64,000 nucleotides of DNA, from NCBI RefSeq assembly GCF_004570865.1, contig NZ_SPQS01000017.1:62001-126000 (forward strand), written 5' to 3'. Positions within the stretch are counted from its first letter, which is position 1, and each line of letters begins with the position of its first letter. Shown here piece by piece: positions 33,278 through 42,932 of the stretch. The notes beneath the pieces were generated by a model. The model was not told where the DNA came from, ran no database searches, and saw nothing but the letters and a program-made list of their open reading frames with translations. The position numbers and the translations under genes were made by a program. Origin of the DNA: Bradyrhizobium frederickii. GTDB taxonomy: Bacteria > Pseudomonadota > Alphaproteobacteria > Rhizobiales > Xanthobacteraceae.

Positions 33278-34060
33278 GTGACGGTGATCGACTTCTCCGC
33301 CTTCATCGGACGGCTCGCCACCGCCTCCGGCGAAACCATCCTGCCGTTCTTCCGCACCTCGCTGTCGATCGACGACAAGAGCAAGACCAAGGACTTCGAC
33401 CCGGTCACCGAAGCCGATCGCGCCGCAGAGGCGGTGATGCGCCGGCTGATCAAGGCCAACTTCCCCCAGCACGGCATCGTCGGCGAGGAATTCGGCAACG
33501 AGCGCGAGGACGCCGACTATGTCTGGGTGCTCGACCCCATCGACGGCACCAAATCATTCATCGGCGGCTTTCCGATCTGGGGAACGCTGATCGCGCTGCT
33601 GCACAAGGGCGCGCCGGTGTTCGGCATGATGCACCAACCCTTCATCGGCGAGCGCTTCTCCGGCGACAACGGCTCGGCCAATTACAAGGGCCCCTCCGGC
33701 GAGCGCCGGCTCCAGGTCCGCCGCTGCGCCTCGCTCGCGGAAGCCACGACCTACACCACGAGCCCCCTGCTGATGAACGAAGGCGATCGCGCCATTTTCG
33801 GCCGCATCGAAAAGGGCGCACGGCTGTCGCGCTATGGCGGCGATTGCTACTCCTATTGCATGCTGGCCGCAGGCCACGTCGACCTCGTGGTCGAGACCGA
33901 GCTGAAGCCGTACGATATCGCGGCTCTGATCCCGATCGTGACCGGCGCCGGCGGCGTCGTCACCACCTGGGAAGGCAAGCCGGCCCAGGGCGGCGGCCGC
34001 ATCATCGCGGCCGGCGACGCCAGGGTTCACGAAGAAGCGCTGAAGCTTCTCAACCAGTGA
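33278..34060 (+). CDS. hisN: Histidinol-phosphatase, inositol-monophosphatase family
   Basis: A 260-residue Mg-dependent phosphatase of the IMPase fold. The metal-binding motifs are present: VTEADRAAE, GEEFG, WVLDPIDGTKSFIGG and, near the C-terminus, YGGDCYSYCMLAAGHVDLVVE. The GTKSFIGG variant and the YSYCMLA context match HisN-type histidinol-phosphatases used by Actinobacteria and rhizobia rather than classical inositol phosphatases. The start is GTG 33278 (VTVIDFSAF). It is monocistronic and divergent from the small RNA. Confidence 0.85.
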   Translation: MTVIDFSAFIGRLATASGETILPFFRTSLSIDDKSKTKDFDPVTEADRAAEAVMRRLIKANFPQHGIVGEEFGNEREDADYVWVLDPIDGTKSFIGGFPIWGTLIALLHKGAPVFGMMHQPFIGERFSGDNGSANYKGPSGERRLQVRRCASLAEATTYTTSPLLMNEGDRAIFGRIEKGARLSRYGGDCYSYCMLAAGHVDLVVETELKPYDIAALIPIVTGAGGVVTTWEGKPAQGGGRIIAAGDARVHEEALKLLNQ

Positions 34061-34219
34061 CAGACGCGAGCGGGAGGCTTGCATGACGATCTCACGCAGG
34101 CTTCTCCTTTGACGGCAAGAACCGACCTCTCACAACGCAACAGGTGCGTTCGCTCCCCCCTCGCGGGGCAGGGCTATCGCATATGAATTACACGGGGGCT
34201 GTCTGCAGGCTTGCTCCGC

Positions 34220-34367
34220 CTCTCCCGCTTGCGGGAGAGGCCGACGCGCTCGCAGAGCGCGGCGGGTGAGGGCTCTCGCCGCGCAGGGACGTCCTTAGTC
34301 ATTCTCAATAATCCCTGCGCGGAGACACCCTCTCCCCAACCCTCCCCCGCAAGCGGGGGAAGGAGAG
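34220..34367. repeat. Palindromic intergenic repeat, same class as 6025-6180
   Basis: The ends carry CCTCTCCCGCTTGCGGGAGAGG and CCCTCCCCCGCAAGCGGGGG, each a hairpin. The inner parts (CGCGCAGGGA and TCCCTGCGCG) are also inverted copies. The element fills most of the 340-nt gap between hisN and the convergent lysR gene and may act as a bidirectional transcription barrier. No ORF is present. Confidence 0.65.
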
Positions 34368-34400
34368 CAGTTGGTTGTGCAGTTGCAGTGTCGGCTCACA

Positions 34401-35291
34401 TCACACCGCCGCCGCCCGCAAATGCTCCACCAGCATCTTCGCAGGGCGGGGCAGCGCCTTGAAGCTGCGCGCGCAAATGGCGAGGCGGCGGTTGGCCCAG
34501 GCGTCGCGGAGCCGGACCACGGCGAGCGGCATCAGCTTGGCGCAGCGGCGGGCGGCGGATTCCGGTACCAGGGCAACGCCGACCTCGGCGGCAACCATCT
34601 GGCAGATCGCGTCGAAATCACGCAGGCGCGCGCGGAAATGCGGGCGCATGCCGAGCCGGGCCGCGTGCTTCGAAATGTGCATCTGCAGCGCGGTGGCGCT
34701 GGTCAGCCCGACGAAGTCGCAGGCTCCCGCCTCCTGGAAGTCGATCTGGCGCCGGCCGGCGAACGGGCCGCGGCGCGCGGTCACCAGCGTCAGGCGATCT
34801 TCGCTGAACACGAAGCGCTCGATATGGTCGGGCAGCGCGTGCTCGGCAGCGAAGCCGAGATCGGCCGCGCCCGCGGTGATCGCCGCCGCAATGTCGGTGC
34901 TCTCGCGCTCCTCGATGTCGACGGCGACATCGCGATGCTCGCGCAGGAAGCCGGCCAGCGCCTTGGGCAGATGCTCGGACAGGCCCGACGTGTTGGCGAG
35001 GAAGTGCACGCTGGCACGCACGCCAGAGGCAAAGCCGGCGAGATCGCCGCGCATGGCGTCGATCTGGTGGATGACGAGCCGCGCATGATCGAGCAGGCTC
35101 TCGCCGGCCGCGGTCAATTCGACGCCCCGCCGTCCGCGCTTGAGCAGCGCGACGCCGAGCGCGTCCTCGAGCCCCTTGATGCGCGCGCTGGCCGAGGCCA
35201 GGGCGAGATGCGACCGTTCCGCGCCGCGGGTGATGCTGCGCTGGTCGGCAACCGCGATGAAGAGCTGGAGGTCGATGAGGTCGAAGCGCAT
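34401..35291 (-). CDS. LysR-family transcriptional regulator
   Basis: A 296-residue LTTR. The N-terminal winged HTH runs to about residue 62 (DLQLFIAVADQRSITRGAE, then ALASASARIKGLEDALG), followed by a two-lobe effector domain. It diverges from the TauE/SafE exporter gene across 88 nt, the usual arrangement for an LTTR and its target, so it probably controls that exporter. The effector is unknown. Confidence 0.9.
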   Translation of the reverse strand: MRFDLIDLQLFIAVADQRSITRGAERSHLALASASARIKGLEDALGVALLKRGRRGVELTAAGESLLDHARLVIHQIDAMRGDLAGFASGVRASVHFLANTSGLSEHLPKALAGFLREHRDVAVDIEERESTDIAAAITAGAADLGFAAEHALPDHIERFVFSEDRLTLVTARRGPFAGRRQIDFQEAGACDFVGLTSATALQMHISKHAARLGMRPHFRARLRDFDAICQMVAAEVGVALVPESAARRCAKLMPLAVVRLRDAWANRRLAICARSFKALPRPAKMLVEHLRAAAV

Positions 35292-35379
35292 GGCAGGTCT
35301 CCCAGCCTTCGCTCTCTACGAAGGCTTACTCCGTAACCTCCAGATTGTGCGCCGGCGCGGCTTCGGTCAATGTGCCGGC

Positions 35380-36132
35380 ATGATCGACCCGCTGCTCATC
35401 CTCATCGCCGCCGTCTTCCTGATCGCCGGATTCGTCAAGGGCGTGGTCGGTCTCGGCCTGCCGACGGTGTCCATGGGCCTGCTTGCGGTGAGCATGGCGC
35501 CGAGTCGCGCCATCGCCATTGTGATCGTGCCCGCCATCGTCACCAACATCTGGCAGACCTTCGTCGGCCCGTATTTGCGCGACATCCTGCGGCGGCTGTG
35601 GCCGCTGATGATCGGCACCGTGATCGGCTGCTGGCTCAATGCCGGCGCGCTGACCGGCCCGCATGCGCGCTACGGCACGATCGTGCTCGGCGTCCTGCTC
35701 GTCGTCTACGCGGTGATCGGCCTGAACAAATTCAAGTTCCACGTCGCGCCCAGGAACGAGAAATGGGTCGGCGGCGTCGTCGGCGTCGTCACCGGCGTGA
35801 TCTCGGCCTCGACCGGGGTGCAGGTGATCCCCTCGATGCCGTTCATGCAGGCGATCGGCATAGAAAAGGACGAGCTGGTGCAGGCGCTCGGCGTGTTCTT
35901 CACGACGGCGACGCTGGCGCTCGCCTTCAACCTCACCGCCGTTGGATTGTTGACGCCGACCAATGCCGTGCCGGGCGCCGTGGGCCTCGCCATGGCCTTT
36001 GCCGGCATGTTCATCGGCCAGTCGGTGCGGGCGCGGATGCCGGCCGAGGCGTTCCGTCGCTGGTTCCTGATCGCGATGATCCTGCTCGGTTTTTACCTTG
36101 CCGGCAGCGCGCTGCTGAAAGAGCTCGCCTGA
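35380..36132 (+). CDS. TauE/SafE-family anion exporter
   Basis: A 250-residue inner-membrane protein with about eight hydrophobic helices. The family's duplicated four-helix units are visible: GFVKGVVGLGLPTVSM near the start and GVVTGVISASTGVQVIPSMPFMQ in the second half. TauE/SafE proteins export sulfite, sulfoacetate or related organic anions. ATG 35380 is used. It is divergent from lysR and convergent with the lysE-type gene, so it is probably a single-gene unit controlled by LysR. Confidence 0.88.
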   Translation: MIDPLLILIAAVFLIAGFVKGVVGLGLPTVSMGLLAVSMAPSRAIAIVIVPAIVTNIWQTFVGPYLRDILRRLWPLMIGTVIGCWLNAGALTGPHARYGTIVLGVLLVVYAVIGLNKFKFHVAPRNEKWVGGVVGVVTGVISASTGVQVIPSMPFMQAIGIEKDELVQALGVFFTTATLALAFNLTAVGLLTPTNAVPGAVGLAMAFAGMFIGQSVRARMPAEAFRRWFLIAMILLGFYLAGSALLKELA

Positions 36133-36138
36133 GGGGCG

Positions 36139-36771
36139 CTACCGCGTCTCCAGCATGGCGACGCGGATGCCGAGATAGATGAACAGGCCGCCGAGCGCGC
36201 GGTTGACCCAGGCGATCGCGCCCTCGGACTCGCGCAGCCGGTGGGCGGCCTTCGCCGCGAACGCCGCCAGCACCAGGCACCACAGCGTTCCCGTAAAGAT
36301 GAAGATCAGGCCGAGCGTCAGGAAGGCGAGCGGCTTGTGCGGCGCATCGGCTGCGACGAATTGCGGCAGGAAGGCCAGGAAGAACAGCGCGACCTTGGGA
36401 TTGAGTGCGTTGGTGAAGACGCCCTGGAGGAAAACCCGCCGCAGCGAGTTGCGCACCGGCTCGTCGATCGCCGCTGCCAGCACCGGGCGCGACCACAGCA
36501 TCTGAAGCCCGGTCAGGACGAGATAGGCCGCACCGACCAGCTTCAGGATCGAGAAAGCGGTCGACGAGGCCATCAGCAGGGCTGAAAGGCCGATCGCCGC
36601 GGCCGCAACATGGACAAAACAGCCGCAACTGATGCCGAATGCGGCGGCGGCTCCGCCCCGCCAGCCCATCTGCATGCTGCGGCCGATGACGTAGACGGAA
36701 TCGGGCCCAGGCGTGACGTTGAGCAGCACCCCCGACAGGATGAACAGCCAGATTTCGTGAATGCCCAGCAT
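36139..36771 (-). CDS. LysE-family amino-acid exporter
   Basis: A 210-residue membrane protein with six hydrophobic segments and the family signature near the N-terminus (LLNVTPGPDSVYVIGRS). A second motif, GVFTNALNPKVALFFLAFLPQF, is typical of RhtB/LysE exporters of amino acids and homoserine lactones. It ends 6 nt from the convergent TauE gene. ATG 36771 is the first Met of the family start (MLGIHEIWLF). The substrate is unknown. Confidence 0.9.
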   Translation of the reverse strand: MLGIHEIWLFILSGVLLNVTPGPDSVYVIGRSMQMGWRGGAAAAFGISCGCFVHVAAAAIGLSALLMASSTAFSILKLVGAAYLVLTGLQMLWSRPVLAAAIDEPVRNSLRRVFLQGVFTNALNPKVALFFLAFLPQFVAADAPHKPLAFLTLGLIFIFTGTLWCLVLAAFAAKAAHRLRESEGAIAWVNRALGGLFIYLGIRVAMLETR

Positions 36772-36990
36772 GGTGGTGCCCCTGCCGCCGTCCGGGCGGT
36801 CGCCACCACTTAGTCGGTTCGTCCCTCTCCGTCCACCGCCCGGATTGCGTGGGATTTGCCTCGAATTTGCAATGCGGATCCTACTATCGCTCGGCTGCAA
36901 CTGCTCTATAAAGGCAGGGTTCTTGAAATGCGGGATTCGAGGCGACTGCCACGCCGTGGCCGGTCTGTCCTCCCTTGGAGCTGCGAGAAT

Positions 36991-38787
36991 ATGGAAAGAC
37001 GTCTGGCTGCCATTGTCTGCGCCGATGTCGCCGGCTATTCGCGCATGATGGGCAGCGACGAGGCCGGTACCCATGCTGCCTTCAAGGCCCATCGCGCCGC
37101 GATCCACCCCATCATCCTCAATCACGGCGGCCGCGTCGTGAAGAACACCGGCGACGGCTTCCTGCTGGAATTCCCCTCCATCGTCGGCGCCGCCGAGGCA
37201 GCGATCGCGATGCAGACCCTGATGGCGGAGCGCAACCACCATCTGCCCGCCGACCGCGCCATGCAGTTCCGCCTCGGCATCCACATGGGCGACGTCATCG
37301 CCGACGAGGACGAGGTGTTCGGTGACGATGTCAACATTGCCGTCCGGCTGGAAGCGGTGGCGAGCCCCGGCGGCTTCGCCATCTCGGCCAAGGCCTTCCG
37401 CGAGGCGAGCAAGCATCTCACCGTGCCGCTGGTCGATGCTGGCAACCACCGCTTCAAGAACATCAAGGATCCGATCGGGGTCTTTACCTGGACGCCCGAG
37501 GGCGCCCCGGCGCTCGCGCCCGAGTTCCGGGAGGCATCCGCCCTCTCGCAGCAGTACCGCACCGCGATCGTCGGCGTGCTGCCCTTCGCCAATCTCAGCG
37601 ACGCCCAGGACGAATATTTCTCCGACGGCCTCACCGAGGACCTGATCCACGCGCTGTCGCTGCAATCCTTCTATCGGGTGCTGAGCCGCAACTCGACCTT
37701 CGCCTTCAAGGGCAAGAACACGAGCACCCGCCTGATCGCGCGCGAGATCGACGCCACCTATCTGATCCAGGGCTCGGTGCGGCGCGCCGGTGCCAAGATC
37801 CGCGTCACCGCCGAGCTGATCGCGCCGGAGACCGGCGAGCAGCTCTGGACCGGCCGCTACGACCGCGACATCGGCGACCTGTTCGCGATGCAGGACGAGA
37901 TCACGACCAGCCTGTCCGCCGCCATCGCCACCGAGATCGTCCGGGCGGAAGCCTCGGCACCGGCGCGGCTCTCGACCGACGTCACCGCCTGGGACCGCTT
38001 CCTCAAGGGGCTGTCGCATTACTACCGGCAGACCAAGGAGGATCTGGCCGTCGCGGTCGAGCTGTTCCGGGAGGCCATCGGGCTCGATCCCAAGCTGTCG
38101 ATCGCACATGCGTATCTCGCCACGATCCAGATCCAGAGCATCCAGTTCGGCTGGGTCAAGGGCACGCGTGAGATGTGGGCCGAGGCGATGAGCCTGGCCG
38201 AAACCAGCGTCCGGCTCGATCCGCGCTCCTCCTTCGCGTTCTCGATCCTGACCTGGGCGCACGCGTTGGAGGGTCATCACGAGGCGGCAATGGACGCCGC
38301 CAAGCGCGCGGTCGCGCTCAACCCTTACGACAATGGCGCGCGCGGCGTGCTCGGCATCTGCCATTTCATGATCGGCGAGCACCGCGAGGCGATCGAGCTG
38401 TTCTCGATGGCGTCGCAGCGCGACAACAGCGACCCGCGCTACCAATGGGCGGCACTGAACGCCTTCAGCCATTATCTGTTGCGCCAATATGACGCGACCC
38501 TGTCATGGGCGCGCGAGCAGCTCTACATCAACCCCAACCACATGCAGGCGCTGGCGATTCGTGCCGCCGCGTTGGCGCAACTGGGACGAAACGACGAGGC
38601 GAGCGAAGCCGCCCGCGTGCTGATGAGCAACTACCCGACGCTCAACGTCGACCGTCACCTGCGTAATTTCCATTGGAAGAAGCCCGAACATCTCGCCCAT
38701 TATCGCGAGGGCCTGCTGAAGGCCGGCGTGCCGCTCGGCAAGCTGACCCTGGTTCAGAGCGACGTCAAACGCGCCGCCGAGTCCTGA
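36991..38787 (+). CDS. Soluble class III adenylate cyclase with TolB-like and TPR domains
   Basis: A 598-residue protein. Residues 1-165 form a class III cyclase domain with both metal Asp (CADVAGYS, NTGDGFLLEF), the substrate Lys (VVKNTGD), the Asp in VFGDDVNIAVRLE and the Asn/Arg pair, so it should be active. Residues 185-310 are a TolB-N/FlgO-like domain (VLPFANLSDAQDEYFSDGLTE). Residues 340-590 contain about six TPR-like repeats. This architecture is abundant in bradyrhizobia. An upstream in-frame ATG at 36928 is less likely. No membrane helix is seen. Confidence 0.88.
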   Translation: MERRLAAIVCADVAGYSRMMGSDEAGTHAAFKAHRAAIHPIILNHGGRVVKNTGDGFLLEFPSIVGAAEAAIAMQTLMAERNHHLPADRAMQFRLGIHMGDVIADEDEVFGDDVNIAVRLEAVASPGGFAISAKAFREASKHLTVPLVDAGNHRFKNIKDPIGVFTWTPEGAPALAPEFREASALSQQYRTAIVGVLPFANLSDAQDEYFSDGLTEDLIHALSLQSFYRVLSRNSTFAFKGKNTSTRLIAREIDATYLIQGSVRRAGAKIRVTAELIAPETGEQLWTGRYDRDIGDLFAMQDEITTSLSAAIATEIVRAEASAPARLSTDVTAWDRFLKGLSHYYRQTKEDLAVAVELFREAIGLDPKLSIAHAYLATIQIQSIQFGWVKGTREMWAEAMSLAETSVRLDPRSSFAFSILTWAHALEGHHEAAMDAAKRAVALNPYDNGARGVLGICHFMIGEHREAIELFSMASQRDNSDPRYQWAALNAFSHYLLRQYDATLSWAREQLYINPNHMQALAIRAAALAQLGRNDEASEAARVLMSNYPTLNVDRHLRNFHWKKPEHLAHYREGLLKAGVPLGKLTLVQSDVKRAAES

Positions 38788-38971
38788 CGGGCGCGCCGGG
38801 GACACCCACTCTGATCCTTGGCGACCTCGCGCCTGCTCTTATTGACACGACAGTGAAATCGACCACACTTCGTCACACGCTGAAGTAGTATATTGTGCTG
38901 TCGGTTTGTTAGGACTTTCCGCGCTTGATCGGCGCGCCATTTCACGATTCGCTGTTTTCAGGATTTGGGCC

Positions 38972-41746
38972 ATGCATCACCCCGCCTCGAAGCCTCCCTT
39001 CGATCCGTCGATCCCGGTCTCGCCGAACAATCCATGCCCGTTCCTGCGCGGCCTCGTCGGTGAAGGTTTCGTCGAGGGCGGCACCGTCCCGCTGAACACG
39101 CTGTCGCAGACCATCGCAAATGCGACCGGCGAGACCGGGCTGAAGAAGGTCTCGGCCCGCATCCAGGTCCGCGGCGTTGCGCTCATCGCCAACGGCTTCA
39201 AGCACATCCTGAAGAGCATCTGGTCGGGTGCGCAGCTCGACGCGCTGCGCGGCGGTCCGCTCGACAAGCGCGGCGCCGGCTCGCGCATCCTCGGCGTCGA
39301 CGGCAAGGTCAACGAGGACGAGATCGCGCGGCTCGCGAGCTTCGGCCGGACCTACACCGACCCGAACACCGGCAGCAGCGAGCCCGGCCTGAACGCCGCG
39401 GAAATCAAGACCTTCATGCGCGACAACCTCAAGCGGGCCGGCAGCGCCGTACGCTGGTACTACCCGCTGCTGATGAAATTCGAATGGCCCATCCTCTTGA
39501 AGATCATCGGCAAGGGCAAGACGGACGAGGAGCGCTATCTCAGCGTGGCCGACGTTCGCACGCTGTTCAACGAGCGCCGATTCCCCGATCGCATCAATCA
39601 GCGGATATTGTCGCAGCCGCTGCTGTCGACCTGCCAGCTGCGCTTTCGCTGGGCCGTCGCGCTGACGGCGTTCGTCATCGGCCTTGGGCTCGTCGCGCTG
39701 GTGGCCATCGCCGAATTCCCCAACCAGGTCCGCGCCATGCTGCCGCAAAAGGGCATCCTCGTGAACCTTCTGCCGCCGCCTTTGCCTGCAGTCCCGGAAA
39801 CGAAGGCCGCCTTCTGGCTCGAGCAAAACTGGTCGATGAAGGACCGGCACTGGTTCCATCATGCCAGCCAGGGCACCGCGACCTTTCCGGTGCCCTATGA
39901 GTGGTTCATGGCGCTGGAGCAGCCGCGCCTGCATCTGTTCTCGAAGCCGGGCATGATGAAGGACAGCAGTTATCTCGAAGGCTTCGGCTTCATCCCGAGT
40001 CCGCAGTCGATCCAGACCGACACGACGACATTGCGCCGCTTCGGCTACGCCAATGTCTACGAGACGACGCAGGTGCCGGACTGGTCGACCAGGTGGACGC
40101 CGGCCGAGAACGTCGACGGCCTGCCGGTCGGATTCGCGCGGATGACCGGCGTCGTCGATCCCGCCACCGATCGTCGCGAAGAGGACAAGATCGGACTGAC
40201 CTGCGCGGCCTGCCACACCGGCCAGATCCACTACCAGGGCGTGGACGTCCGCTTCGACGGCGGCCCGGCCATGACCGACCTGAAGAAGCTGGAGCTCTCC
40301 ACCGGCCTGTCGATTGCCTATACGCTGTACGTCCCGTTCCGCTTCCAGCGCTTTGCCGATCGCGTGCTCGGCCCCGATGCCAGCAAGACCGACCGCGCCG
40401 CGCTCAAGCAGAAGCTCAGCGCAATCGGCACGTTCCTGATCGACTGGGCGAAAACCCAGCAAAGCACGATTGAAGGCAAGAAGACCTGGGACGGCCGGCA
40501 GCAGAAGGATACCGAGGAAGGGCTTGGCCGCCTCGACGCCCTCAACCGCATCGGCAACCAGGTCTTCTCGCAGGACCTGGCGCTGAGCGGGGTCAAGGGA
40601 TTCGAGAAGAACCTGCACGCCCAGGACGCGCCGGTCAGCTACCCCGCGATCTGGACCGTGCCCTGGTTCAAGTTCGCCCAATACGACGCCTCGATCGAGC
40701 AGCCGCTGATCCGCAACGCCGGCGAGGCGCTCGGCGTGACCGCGCTGCTCAACCTGTCCGACGCCTATCCGGAGGACCGGCTGTGGCGCTCCTCGGTGAA
40801 CATCAGGACGCTCGGCTGGATCGAGGACATGTTGAGAGGCCCCGATCCGTTCAAGTCGGCCGATTCTTCCACCGGTCCGAAGTTCGGCGGCCTGCTCGCG
40901 CCGAAATGGCCCTCGCAGATCCTCGGCGACGCATGGCGGCTGAAGCCCGATCGCGTCGAGCGCGGCCGCGCCATCTATGCCGAGATGTGCTCCGGATGCC
41001 ACCTTCCGGCCGTCGACACCCCCGCCTTCTGGTCATCCAAGCACTGGGAGCCGAGCGGCGACAGCAAGGTGCTGAACGCCGTCACGATTCCGCTCAAGGA
41101 GATCAACACGGATCCCGAGCAGTCGCTCGTGCTCGGCAACAGGATCGTCGATGTGCCGGGCTTCCTGAAGGTGAACACGGCCGACCTCCAGACATGGTGG
41201 CAATGCGAGGTCCCGACCGCGAGCAAATCGCCCAACGAGATGGTCTATGCACTCGGCCTGATGACGGTGGTCGACCTCGTCGCGCGCAAATGGATGGACG
41301 ACGAGAACATCTCGGAGGCAGAGCGGGGGAGATTGTGGAACCTGGCGCGCAAGAACTGCCTCAATCCGGCGCCCGATCCGCGCTATCGCGCGCGGCCGCT
41401 GAACGGGATCTGGGCCACCGCGCCTTACCTGCACAATGGCTCGGTGCCATCGCTGTATTGGCTGCTGAAGCCGGCGGGCGAGCGCCCGCAAAGATTCTGC
41501 ATGGGCCGCCGCGACTATGATCCCGAGACCGTCGGTTTTGCTGTCACCGCAAATGAGACGTGCAAGACGGGTGAAACGGAGTTCTCTGCGACGGGATCCG
41601 ACGGCAAGCCGGTTCAGGGCAACAGCGTTCTCGGCCATTCCTTCGAGCGCAAGGACGGCGAGCCGAAACGCCCCGGCGTGATCGGCCGCGAATTCAAGGA
41701 CGACGCCGAGCGCTACGATCTGATCGAGTATCTGAAGACGCTGTAG
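38972..41746 (+). CDS. Large membrane-anchored di-heme cytochrome c (peroxidase-type family)
   Basis: A 924-residue protein. Residues 1-225 are soluble and include a partial EF-hand-like stretch (GVDGKVNEDEIARL). A membrane helix lies at about 227-250 and the remaining 670 residues are presumably periplasmic. Two covalent-heme motifs are present: C411-A-A-C414-H415 and C673-S-G-C676-H677. The overall pattern, with PYLHNGSVPSL near the C-terminus, matches di-heme cytochrome c peroxidase-like proteins, a superfamily that also includes RoxA rubber oxygenase and MauG. The natural substrate is unknown. The N-terminal cytoplasmic domain is unusual for the family. Confidence 0.8.
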   Translation: MHHPASKPPFDPSIPVSPNNPCPFLRGLVGEGFVEGGTVPLNTLSQTIANATGETGLKKVSARIQVRGVALIANGFKHILKSIWSGAQLDALRGGPLDKRGAGSRILGVDGKVNEDEIARLASFGRTYTDPNTGSSEPGLNAAEIKTFMRDNLKRAGSAVRWYYPLLMKFEWPILLKIIGKGKTDEERYLSVADVRTLFNERRFPDRINQRILSQPLLSTCQLRFRWAVALTAFVIGLGLVALVAIAEFPNQVRAMLPQKGILVNLLPPPLPAVPETKAAFWLEQNWSMKDRHWFHHASQGTATFPVPYEWFMALEQPRLHLFSKPGMMKDSSYLEGFGFIPSPQSIQTDTTTLRRFGYANVYETTQVPDWSTRWTPAENVDGLPVGFARMTGVVDPATDRREEDKIGLTCAACHTGQIHYQGVDVRFDGGPAMTDLKKLELSTGLSIAYTLYVPFRFQRFADRVLGPDASKTDRAALKQKLSAIGTFLIDWAKTQQSTIEGKKTWDGRQQKDTEEGLGRLDALNRIGNQVFSQDLALSGVKGFEKNLHAQDAPVSYPAIWTVPWFKFAQYDASIEQPLIRNAGEALGVTALLNLSDAYPEDRLWRSSVNIRTLGWIEDMLRGPDPFKSADSSTGPKFGGLLAPKWPSQILGDAWRLKPDRVERGRAIYAEMCSGCHLPAVDTPAFWSSKHWEPSGDSKVLNAVTIPLKEINTDPEQSLVLGNRIVDVPGFLKVNTADLQTWWQCEVPTASKSPNEMVYALGLMTVVDLVARKWMDDENISEAERGRLWNLARKNCLNPAPDPRYRARPLNGIWATAPYLHNGSVPSLYWLLKPAGERPQRFCMGRRDYDPETVGFAVTANETCKTGETEFSATGSDGKPVQGNSVLGHSFERKDGEPKRPGVIGREFKDDAERYDLIEYLKTL

Positions 41747-41757
41747 CGCGACCAGAG

Positions 41758-41853
41758 TTCGTCGTCATGGCCGGGCTTGTCCCGGCCATCCACGAACTTT
41801 TCCCTGCCCCAAGAACGTGGATGCCCGGGACAAGCCCGGGCATGATGAGTTCG
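41758..41853. repeat. Palindromic intergenic repeat (CCGGGCTTGTCCCGG type)
   Basis: The left end GTCATGGCCGGGCTTGTCCC and the right end are inverted copies over about 34 bp, and each also folds as a small hairpin. It sits between the convergent cytochrome and hydrolase genes and probably helps terminate both transcripts. Confidence 0.65.
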
Positions 41854-41877
41854 TGGCACGATCCCTCGCTCAAGCGC

Positions 41878-42825
41878 TCACTTGAACAGCGGCGTGCCCG
41901 GCACGAAGGCGTCGAAGGCGGCCCAGAACTGGGAGCGGTAGCGGTCCCGCTCTTGCAGGATCTCGTGCTTGGCGCCGGCGATCACGAGATGGGATCCTGC
42001 GCGCAGATGATAGGCGAACTCCTCGATCGCCGCGGTCGAGACCACGGTGTCGTTGGAGGCCGCCAGCATCAGGATCGGCTGGCGGATCTGGGAGGGGTAG
42101 TTCACGCGCTTGAACGTGTGCATCGCGCGGAAAGCGGTATCGGCCCAGGCGACGGTCGGCGACGCCAGTCCGAGCGTCGGGTCCTCCTCCAGGATCGCGG
42201 CATTGCGTGCATAGCGGACGGGATCGCTGGTCACGGGATTGTTGATGAAGGGATCGAGCCCGGTGAGGCGGTCGCTGCCGCCGGGGACATAGCGGCCGCC
42301 CTGCCCGAGCAGGCGCATCGTCTTCAGCAACGCCCGCACCGGAAACGAGGTGGTGCGGCCGGGCAGGTCGATCATCGGTGCCGACAGCACCATGCGGTCG
42401 AACCAGCGCTTGCCCGCATGCGCCACCCGCAGCATCACCGTGCCGCCCATGGAATGGGCCAGCGCGAAGAACGGCGGCGGGCAATCCGGCAGCACCACCT
42501 GCTGCACGAAGGCCTCGACGTCGATCTCGAAATCGGCGAAATCGCGCACATAGCCCTTGCGCGGGTCGCGCAGGCGGCGCGAGGAGTGCCCCTGCCCGCG
42601 CCAGTCGATCATCGCCACCGCAAAGCCGCGGTCGCGCAGGTCGCGCACGGTCTCGAAATATTTCTCGATCTGCTCGCTGCGCCCGGTGAAGACGCAGACC
42701 GTGCCCTTGCGGTTCGCCGGCGGGGCCCAGCGTGCAAAGCGCAGCTCGACGCCATCGGGGGTCTTGATGGTGCCGCTGACGACGTTTTCGGGGACGGGGT
42801 TGGACGGGATCGAGACCAGCGTCAT
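41878..42825 (-). CDS. Alpha/beta hydrolase, lysophospholipase-like (serine aminopeptidase S33 family)
   Basis: A 315-residue cytoplasmic hydrolase. The nucleophile elbow is AHSMGG with S125, the acid is in ASNDTVV and the His is in GAKHEIL, so the triad is complete. The sequence VFTGRSEQIEKYFE near residue 45 and DWRGQGHS near 74 are typical of monoglyceride lipase/lysophospholipase L2 relatives. It stands alone, upstream of and divergent from hsp20. Substrate unknown. Confidence 0.85.
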   Translation of the reverse strand: MTLVSIPSNPVPENVVSGTIKTPDGVELRFARWAPPANRKGTVCVFTGRSEQIEKYFETVRDLRDRGFAVAMIDWRGQGHSSRRLRDPRKGYVRDFADFEIDVEAFVQQVVLPDCPPPFFALAHSMGGTVMLRVAHAGKRWFDRMVLSAPMIDLPGRTTSFPVRALLKTMRLLGQGGRYVPGGSDRLTGLDPFINNPVTSDPVRYARNAAILEEDPTLGLASPTVAWADTAFRAMHTFKRVNYPSQIRQPILMLAASNDTVVSTAAIEEFAYHLRAGSHLVIAGAKHEILQERDRYRSQFWAAFDAFVPGTPLFK

Positions 42826-42898
42826 GATTGGAGGTGCTTGGGCGCGAAGTGCTGCAAATCAAGGGGCCAAAGCGCCGAAAAGGCGCAAATGCCGCCCT

Positions 42899-42926
42899 CT
42901 TGAACGCCGTCTCGTTCCACCCATAT
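42899..42926 (+). promoter_or_regulatory. sigma32 (RpoH)-type heat-shock promoter of hsp20
   Basis: CTTGAA at 42899-42904 and CCCATAT at 42920-42926 fit the RpoH consensus (CTTGAA, CCCCATnT) with a spacer of 14-15 nt. The start site expected near 42933 gives a leader of about 113 nt, the size of known ROSE leaders. Confidence 0.7.
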
Positions 42927-42932
42927 CACCTT

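Noticed and set aside
36772..38487. N-terminal extension of the LysE exporter to a 782-residue protein
   Set aside because: The extension lies antisense to the TPR adenylate cyclase, and LysE proteins are about 210 residues with the Met at 36771 as natural start.
38942..41002. Antisense open frame of 686 codons opposite the di-heme cytochrome gene
   Set aside because: The sense frame has two heme motifs and family features; the antisense product is low-complexity and typical of a GC3 shadow.
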